Shown: one piece after another, positions 59,029 to 64,000 of the stretch
Layout of the letters: each line of letters opens with the position of its first letter
Numbering within the stretch: position 1 is the first letter of the stretch
Assembly (NCBI GenBank): GCA_024235135.1
Contig: JACKMZ010000002.1
Location: 1 to 64,000 of the forward strand
Direction: 5' to 3'
DNA from: Gammaproteobacteria bacterium
GTDB lineage: Bacteria; Pseudomonadota; Gammaproteobacteria; Competibacterales; Competibacteraceae
DNA: 64,000 bases
Notes under the pieces: generated by a model
Told to the model about the DNA's origin: nothing
Database searches by the model: none
What the model saw: only the letters and a program-made list of their open reading frames with translations
Position numbers and translations under genes: made by a program

Positions 59029-60008
59029 GACTTACAGTTCTCAGTTCCACCCCAATGTTCCGCGAGAAAAGCCGGGATTCTCTGTTCCAGCCAATAGCGC
59101 GCCGACCCCGGCCAGACACCACTCACGAATCCCACATGCCCACCATGGCGACTCAACTCCAGCGTCGTACTGTCCGATAGCTCCTCGGCCTGCGGCACGG
59201 CCGAGGCCAACAGGAACGGATCATCAAGCGCGTGAATGATCAGAGTCGGGGTACGGATACCCCGCAGATAGTCGCGACAGCTACAGCGCCGGTAATAATC
59301 CTGCACGCCGGCGAAGCCATGCAGCGGCGCGGTCACCTTATCGTCGAAGGCGTAGAAATCCCTCAATCGGGCCATTTCCCGTAGGGACACGGGGATCGGC
59401 AGACCCGCTTTGCGTTTACGCCGATAATGCAGGCGCAGATGGCGCAGCAGATGCCGTTGATAAAGACGTGAAAAGCCGCGGCGCATGCGCTGCGCGGCGG
59501 CATCCAAAAGAAACGGCGCCGATATCGCCACCGCCGCGCTGATCTTCGTCGTTCCCGTTTCCCCCAACCATTTGAGCAAGGCATTCCCGCCCAGGGAATA
59601 GCCCACGCAAGCCAGTGCCGTGGCCGATTCCCGCTGTCGCAACCAATCCACCACATAGGCGAGATCGCGCGTTTCCCCGGCGTTGTAGCTACGCGCCAAG
59701 CGGTTCGATTCTCCGCTACAGCCGCGAAAATGCATGACCACGCCGCGCCAGCCGCAAGCCGCCACCCGGCTCAGCAATCCGCGCGCATAACCGGAATCGC
59801 TGGAGCCTTCCAGGCCATGCAATATCAACACGATCGGACCCCGATCTCCGAGCGTCCAATCCAGATCGATAAAATCGCCATCCGGCAATTCCACCCGCTC
59901 CCGGCGCAGGGCGGGGCGCGGTTTTAAGCGAAACAAGGCCGGCCACAGGGTTTGTCCATGGGCGCCCGGCAACCACCAGGCCGGGCGGAAATCACAGGAA
60001 CGAATCAT
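58992..60008 (-). CDS. YheT-type alpha/beta hydrolase, 338 aa
   Basis: Family marks are DFRPAWWLPGAHGQTLWPAL, ILHGLEGSSDSGYARGL, HFRGCSGESN and the nucleophile elbow VGYSLGGNALLKWLGE. Further YheT traits are FYAFDDKVTAPLHGFAGVQD and HGGHVGF. Members hydrolyse esters of unknown kind; E. coli YheT is uncharacterised. An in-frame TTG at 60020 is possible. The gene is monocistronic. Confidence 0.92.
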   Translation of the reverse strand: MIRSCDFRPAWWLPGAHGQTLWPALFRLKPRPALRRERVELPDGDFIDLDWTLGDRGPIVLILHGLEGSSDSGYARGLLSRVAACGWRGVVMHFRGCSGESNRLARSYNAGETRDLAYVVDWLRQRESATALACVGYSLGGNALLKWLGETGTTKISAAVAISAPFLLDAAAQRMRRGFSRLYQRHLLRHLRLHYRRKRKAGLPIPVSLREMARLRDFYAFDDKVTAPLHGFAGVQDYYRRCSCRDYLRGIRTPTLIIHALDDPFLLASAVPQAEELSDSTTLELSRHGGHVGFVSGVWPGSARYWLEQRIPAFLAEHWGGTENCKSQTAASLLLTNS

Positions 60009-60161
60009 GGGCGAGCGCAAGCCGGGTTCAACACGCGGTCAAGGATGTCCGCCACGTCGCAGCGAAAACGGCGGCGGCGGAGGGGAATCCCGACAAGGGC
60101 ATGGCTTTGCGGCATAATGAGTCTCATCATACGGTGGTCGTTCAAGTTGAATCGGGAATTC

Positions 60162-62342
60162 ATGGTGTCGGGCCGTCCGTTTCCAAAAAACAAGGTATCA
60201 AGCCGTTCCTCCGGCGTCATCCACCGCCCCAGCGGAATGATACGCGGTTTGCGCCTGGGCGTGCTCGGTATCGCGTTGTTGAGCGCCTGTCTGATCGCGC
60301 TCGATCGGATTTCGCCGCCCGATGTCGGCCGCGCTTATCAAACTTCGACTTTGATTTTGGACGATCAGGGTAAATTGTTGCGCGGCTTCACTACCGCCGA
60401 TGACGCCTGGCGATTGCCATTGCGACCCCGTGCCGTCGATCCGCTCTATCTGAAGCTTTTGTTCGCTTACGAGGATCGGCGTTACGCCTGGCATCCCGGC
60501 GTCGATCCGCTGGCGGTCATCCGCGCGCTGGGCCAGTGGGTCCGTTATGGTCGGATCGTGTCCGGCGCATCCACGCTCACCATGCAGGTCGCCCGCCTGT
60601 TGGAACCCCACCCGCGCACCCTCACCGGCAAGCTGTCGGAAATGCTGCGCGCGCTGCAACTTGAATGGCGCTACGACAAAACGGACATCTTGCAATGGTA
60701 TCTGACTCTGGCTCCTTACGGAGGCAATCTACAGGGTTTGCGCGCCGCGTCCTTGGCCTATTTCGGCAAGGAACCCACCCGCCTGACCGTCGCCGAAGCG
60801 GCTTTGTTGGTCGCCCTGCCGCAATCCCCGTCCCATCTGCGCCCGGATCGCTATCCTCAACGGGCGCGCGCCGCCCGCGACAAGGTGTTGGAGCGCATGG
60901 CGCGCCTGGGCGTGCTGTCCGAACGCCAAGTCCGCGAAGCCCGTCAGGAAGCGCTGCCCGCTCACCGTCGCGCTCTACCGTTCACCGCTCCGCACCTGGC
61001 GCGCCGTCTGCGCGCCGCCGATCCCCGGCAAACCGTGTATCGCACCTATATCGATGGAGCCTTGCAACAAACGCTGGAGGCGCTGGTCCGTCAGCAACCC
61101 CTCGATTCCTATAGCAACGCAGCGATTCTGGTGGCGGAAAATCGCAGCCACCGGGTACGGGCCTACGTGGGTTCGGCGGATTTCTTCGCGGCCGCGCGCG
61201 CCGGGCAGGTGGATATGATCCAGGCCGTCCGCTCACCCGGTTCCACCTTGAAACCGTTGATTTACGGCATGGGTTTCGATGAACTGCTGATTCACCCCGA
61301 AACCTTGATCGACGATGTCCCGACCCGCTTCGGCGACTACAGCCCCAGCAATTTCCTGCACGTCTACCACGGCCAGATCAGCGTGCGCGAAGCCTTGCAA
61401 CGCTCGTTGAACATCCCCGCCGTGGCGGTGCTGGAACGCCTGGGACCCGGCCGGGTAGCCAGTCGCTTGCGCCAAGTCGGCCTGCCCCTGCATTGGCGCG
61501 ACGAACAGGTGGAGCCGGGCCTGCCCCTGGTGCTGGGCGGAGCGGGAGCGACACTGGAACAATTGGTGACGCTGTATCAGGGCATCGCCAACGGAGGGGA
61601 TATCGCGCCGCTGCGTCTGAGCACCCAGGATCGCGCCACCCCACCGCGATCCTTGCTCAACGGCGCGGCCTGTTGGTATCTGACGCGCATCCTGGAAGAT
61701 ACCCCGCCGCCGGACGAGCGCGCCTTGCCGGATTTCCTAAGCCGGCCACGGCGCATCGCGCATAAAACCGGCACGTCGTATGGCTTCCGCGATGCCTGGG
61801 CCCTGGGCTTCGATCGCGCGTATACGATCGGCGTGTGGGTCGGCCGGGCGGATGGGTCCCCCAGTCCGGGCCATTACGGACGAAATACCGCGTCGCCGCT
61901 GTTGTTCCAGGTATTCGACGTCCTGCCGGAACCCGCGGATCAAGCCCCCGAGCCGCCACCAGCCGGCGTACTGCGGGTCGACTCCGGCGAATTACCCCAA
62001 CGCTTGCAGCACTTCCGCGTGCACCCGGAATCGTGGCAGGCCCGAACCCCGCCGCTACGAATCGACTTTCCGGTGGCCGGCACCCGAATCGAACTACCTC
62101 GCCGGGAAGGCCATCTGACCGATCTGCCGCTGGCCGCCAGCGGCGGACAACGGCCCCTGCGCTGGCTGGTGAACGGTCAGCCGCTGGAATCTTCCTCACG
62201 CCGGCGCATGACCTTCTGGACCCCGGATGGCGTAGGATTGGCACGCGTCACGGTCATGGACGGGACAGGCCAGACGGCCAGCGTCGAGGTGTGGATCACA
62301 TCCGCTCCGGATAACTCCAGCGAACGGGATCACCATGGTTAG
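60162..62342 (+). CDS. pbpC: Penicillin-binding protein 1C, 726 aa
   Basis: A signal anchor (LRLGVLGIALLSACLIALD) is followed by a GT51 glycosyltransferase with Glu104 in AYEDRRYAWHPGVDPLAVIR and SGASTLTMQVARLL, a transpeptidase with SPGSTLKPLIYG (active Ser), SLNIPAVAV and HKTGTSYGFRDAWA, and a C-terminal BiPBP_C domain. The start may be ATG 60162 or ATG 60237; the latter has only a weak RBS. PBP1C usually pairs with an alpha-2-macroglobulin gene; here it is followed by a MipA/OmpV gene that overlaps it by eight bases. Confidence 0.94.
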   Translation: MVSGRPFPKNKVSSRSSGVIHRPSGMIRGLRLGVLGIALLSACLIALDRISPPDVGRAYQTSTLILDDQGKLLRGFTTADDAWRLPLRPRAVDPLYLKLLFAYEDRRYAWHPGVDPLAVIRALGQWVRYGRIVSGASTLTMQVARLLEPHPRTLTGKLSEMLRALQLEWRYDKTDILQWYLTLAPYGGNLQGLRAASLAYFGKEPTRLTVAEAALLVALPQSPSHLRPDRYPQRARAARDKVLERMARLGVLSERQVREARQEALPAHRRALPFTAPHLARRLRAADPRQTVYRTYIDGALQQTLEALVRQQPLDSYSNAAILVAENRSHRVRAYVGSADFFAAARAGQVDMIQAVRSPGSTLKPLIYGMGFDELLIHPETLIDDVPTRFGDYSPSNFLHVYHGQISVREALQRSLNIPAVAVLERLGPGRVASRLRQVGLPLHWRDEQVEPGLPLVLGGAGATLEQLVTLYQGIANGGDIAPLRLSTQDRATPPRSLLNGAACWYLTRILEDTPPPDERALPDFLSRPRRIAHKTGTSYGFRDAWALGFDRAYTIGVWVGRADGSPSPGHYGRNTASPLLFQVFDVLPEPADQAPEPPPAGVLRVDSGELPQRLQHFRVHPESWQARTPPLRIDFPVAGTRIELPRREGHLTDLPLAASGGQRPLRWLVNGQPLESSSRRRMTFWTPDGVGLARVTVMDGTGQTASVEVWITSAPDNSSERDHHG

Positions 62343-63168
62343 AAGCTTGACCAGCCTGCTTTTGGCGGCCATCCTGACCGCCGCTCAAGCGCAGGACACC
62401 ACGCACAAAGAGCCCGCCTACTGGGAACTGGGGGTGGGATTCAGCGGCATCAGTTTTCCCGATTATCTGGGTTCCAATGAACGGAGCAACTGGCTGTTAC
62501 CCTTTCCCTATTTCGTCTATCGCAGCGAGCGTTTGGAAGTCGACCGCGAAGGGGTGACCGGGGAACTGTTCGAAAGTCCACGATGGGAATTGGATATCAG
62601 CCTCAGCGGCTCGCTGGCGGTGCGCAGCAACGACAACGAACTCCGCAAAGGCATGTCCGATCTCGATCCCATACTCGAACTCGGCCCCGAGTTACGTTAC
62701 GAAATCCACCGCTTGTCCGCCAACAACGGTCGTTTCCTGCTGGAATTGCCGATCCGAACCGCCATAGCCAGCGATTTCACCCATATCCGGGATGTGGGCT
62801 GGCTCAGCAATCCCAATATCCGCTACGAACGGGATCGCTTCGGCGGGGACGGCACCTGGAACGTGGACGCCTCGTTCGGCGCCGTATTCGGCAATGAACG
62901 CTATCACGACTACTTTTACGGGGTTTCGCCCGGCGACGCGACCGCACTGCGACCGGCCTACGAAGCCAAGGGCGGTTTCGGCGGCTGGCGGCTGGCCCTG
63001 GGATTTTCCCGGCGCGTGGGGGATTTTTGGTACGGCGGTTTCATCCGCTATTACGACTTGAGCGACGCCGTATACATCGACAGCCCGCTGGTGGAAACGG
63101 AGAGCGCCTGGGCGGGAGGATTCGCCATGGCCTGGATCTTTGCCGATTCCGGCAAAAAGGACGAGTAA
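62335..63168 (+). CDS. MipA/OmpV family outer-membrane protein, 277 aa
   Basis: A signal peptide (MVRSLTSLLLAAILTAAQA) precedes a beta-barrel with MipA marks: YWELGVGFSGISFPDYLGSN, YRSERLEVDREGVTGEL and the final AWAGGFAMAWIF aromatic strand. E. coli MipA is a scaffold that joins the transglycosylase MltA with PBP1B. Overlap with pbpC by eight bases suggests coupled synthesis. The saccharopine-dehydrogenase-like gene starts six bases later. Confidence 0.92.
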   Translation: MVRSLTSLLLAAILTAAQAQDTTHKEPAYWELGVGFSGISFPDYLGSNERSNWLLPFPYFVYRSERLEVDREGVTGELFESPRWELDISLSGSLAVRSNDNELRKGMSDLDPILELGPELRYEIHRLSANNGRFLLELPIRTAIASDFTHIRDVGWLSNPNIRYERDRFGGDGTWNVDASFGAVFGNERYHDYFYGVSPGDATALRPAYEAKGGFGGWRLALGFSRRVGDFWYGGFIRYYDLSDAVYIDSPLVETESAWAGGFAMAWIFADSGKKDE

Positions 63169-63174
63169 ACCGAA

Positions 63175-64000
63175 ATGACGACGCAACGCTGGCTTATTTA
63201 TGGCGCCAATGGCTATACCGGCGAATTGATCGCCCGCGAGGCCTGGCAGCGGGGCATGGACCCGGTGCTGGCCGGTCGAACGGAGGAGAAAATCCTGCCC
63301 CTGGCTCGGGAATTGGATTGCGAGGCCCGGCTGTTTTCCCTGGACGAACCGGGCAAGGTCGCCCGACATCTCCAGGATATTGCGCTGGTGCTACATTGCG
63401 CCGGGCCGTTTTCCAGCACCGGCGCACCGATGGTGGAAGCCTGCCTGTTGAGCCAGACGCACTATCTGGACATCACCGGCGAGATCGAAGTCTTCGAGTA
63501 TGCCTACGAACAGAACGATCTGGCGCGGGATGCGGGCATCGCCCTCTGTCCCGGCGTGGGCTTCGACGTATTGCCTACCGATTGCGTGGCGGCCCGCTTG
63601 AAGGCGGCGCTGCCCGACGCCGATCAGTTGCGGCTGGGTTTCGATTCCCAATCCCACCTGAGCCCAGGAACGGCGAAAACCGCTCTGGAAGGTCTGGCCC
63701 TGGGCGGAAAGATCCGCCGGGACGGGGAAATCGCCACCGTGCCTCTGACCTACAAGGTCCGCGCCATAGACTTCGGCGCCGGCCCGAAACGGGCCGTAAC
63801 CATTCCTTGGGGCGATATTGCCAGCGCCTACCGCAGCACGGGCATTCCCAACATCGAGACCTACATGCCAGTCTCCACCCCTGTGCTGACCTGGCTACGC
63901 TGCCTGCGTGTCGTGCGTCCCTTGCTACGCTGGCGCTTGCTGCAAAACCCGCTGCAGCGGCGTCTGGGCCGGATTATCCGGGGACCTGATAGCGCGCATC
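63175..64000 (+). CDS. Saccharopine dehydrogenase family oxidoreductase (C-terminus beyond window)
   Basis: N-terminal NAD(P)-binding fold: WLIYGANGYTGELIAREAWQ, then VLHCAGPFSSTGAPMVEACL and HYLDITGEIEVFEYAY, which follow the trans-acting enoyl reductase/saccharopine-dehydrogenase-like family. The product is at least 275 residues here and has no stop before the edge. Its substrate is unknown; family members may act on lipids. It is the third gene of the pbpC-mipA row. Confidence 0.88.
   Translation, partial: MTTQRWLIYGANGYTGELIAREAWQRGMDPVLAGRTEEKILPLARELDCEARLFSLDEPGKVARHLQDIALVLHCAGPFSSTGAPMVEACLLSQTHYLDITGEIEVFEYAYEQNDLARDAGIALCPGVGFDVLPTDCVAARLKAALPDADQLRLGFDSQSHLSPGTAKTALEGLALGGKIRRDGEIATVPLTYKVRAIDFGAGPKRAVTIPWGDIASAYRSTGIPNIETYMPVSTPVLTWLRCLRVVRPLLRWRLLQNPLQRRLGRIIRGPDSAH

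Overview
The window looks like chromosomal DNA of a GC-rich gammaproteobacterium. Supporting signs are the holB-pilZ-tatD order, a DUF1820 gene, a DnaE of E. coli length and residue numbering, glcDEF, a DUF485-actP-DUF294-exonuclease row, frmA/frmB and a tRNA-Ser with encoded CCA. The genus cannot be fixed from the sequence alone; no phage, IS element, rRNA or CRISPR array was seen. Most genes are dense housekeeping or metabolic genes with 1- to 8-base overlaps and many GTG or TTG starts.

Layout. 1-4607 (minus): a tightly coupled four-gene operon (86-aa basic/acidic protein, TPR-like protein, 494-aa unknown, WD40 propeller plus vWA-like protein running off the left edge) that resembles the AAA+/vWA/beta-propeller 'ternary' systems. 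4927-8416 (plus): nuclease-fold secreted protein, TraB-family membrane protein, two YbjQ proteins and an M48 protease. 8545-14055 (minus): DUF1820, a 164-bp inverted-repeat element, glycolate oxidase glcDEF, and an AstE/AspA-type zinc hydrolase. 14177-21045: HD hydrolase, SLC13 transporter, MobA, CbiB, lytic transglycosylase, lipase. 21062-31227: an unusual kinase-like protein, Pcm, GST, queuosine-precursor transporter, DUF3108, tmk-holB-pilZ-tatD-nudix and an ABC-2 exporter.

31228-34749 is less ordinary: a solitary KaiB, a long AT-rich intergenic stretch, an H-NS-like protein, a Lys/Ala-rich protein with a C-terminal beta domain, a Tat-exported penicillin-binding-type serine hydrolase and tRNA-Ser(CGA). 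34769-37475 is a formaldehyde detoxification unit (TetR regulator, frmA, frmB) with a palindrome lying exactly between the -35 and -10 boxes of frmA. 37520-43805 holds glutaredoxin 2, a YjdF-type membrane protein, NudF, DnaE and a pseudouridine synthase.

44147-50324 couples acetate permease (DUF485-ActP) to a cNMP/CBS/DUF294 nucleotidyltransferase-like protein and to a membrane protein in which a PAS and a degenerate histidine-kinase core are fused to a DnaQ-type 3'-5' exonuclease. 50387-55692 is an envelope-stress-like block: large exported protein, FHA membrane protein, secreted trypsin-like protease, and divergent PspA and YiaA/B proteins. 55786-64000 holds a GNAT enzyme, a FIST sensor protein, gamma carbonic anhydrase, a lone acyl carrier protein, a YheT hydrolase, PBP1C translationally coupled to a MipA/OmpV outer-membrane protein, and a saccharopine-dehydrogenase-like oxidoreductase cut by the right edge.

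The best candidates for poorly described biology are the left-edge operon, the acetate-permease/pseudokinase-exonuclease row, the solitary KaiB with its palindrome, and the orphan kinase-lipase pair.
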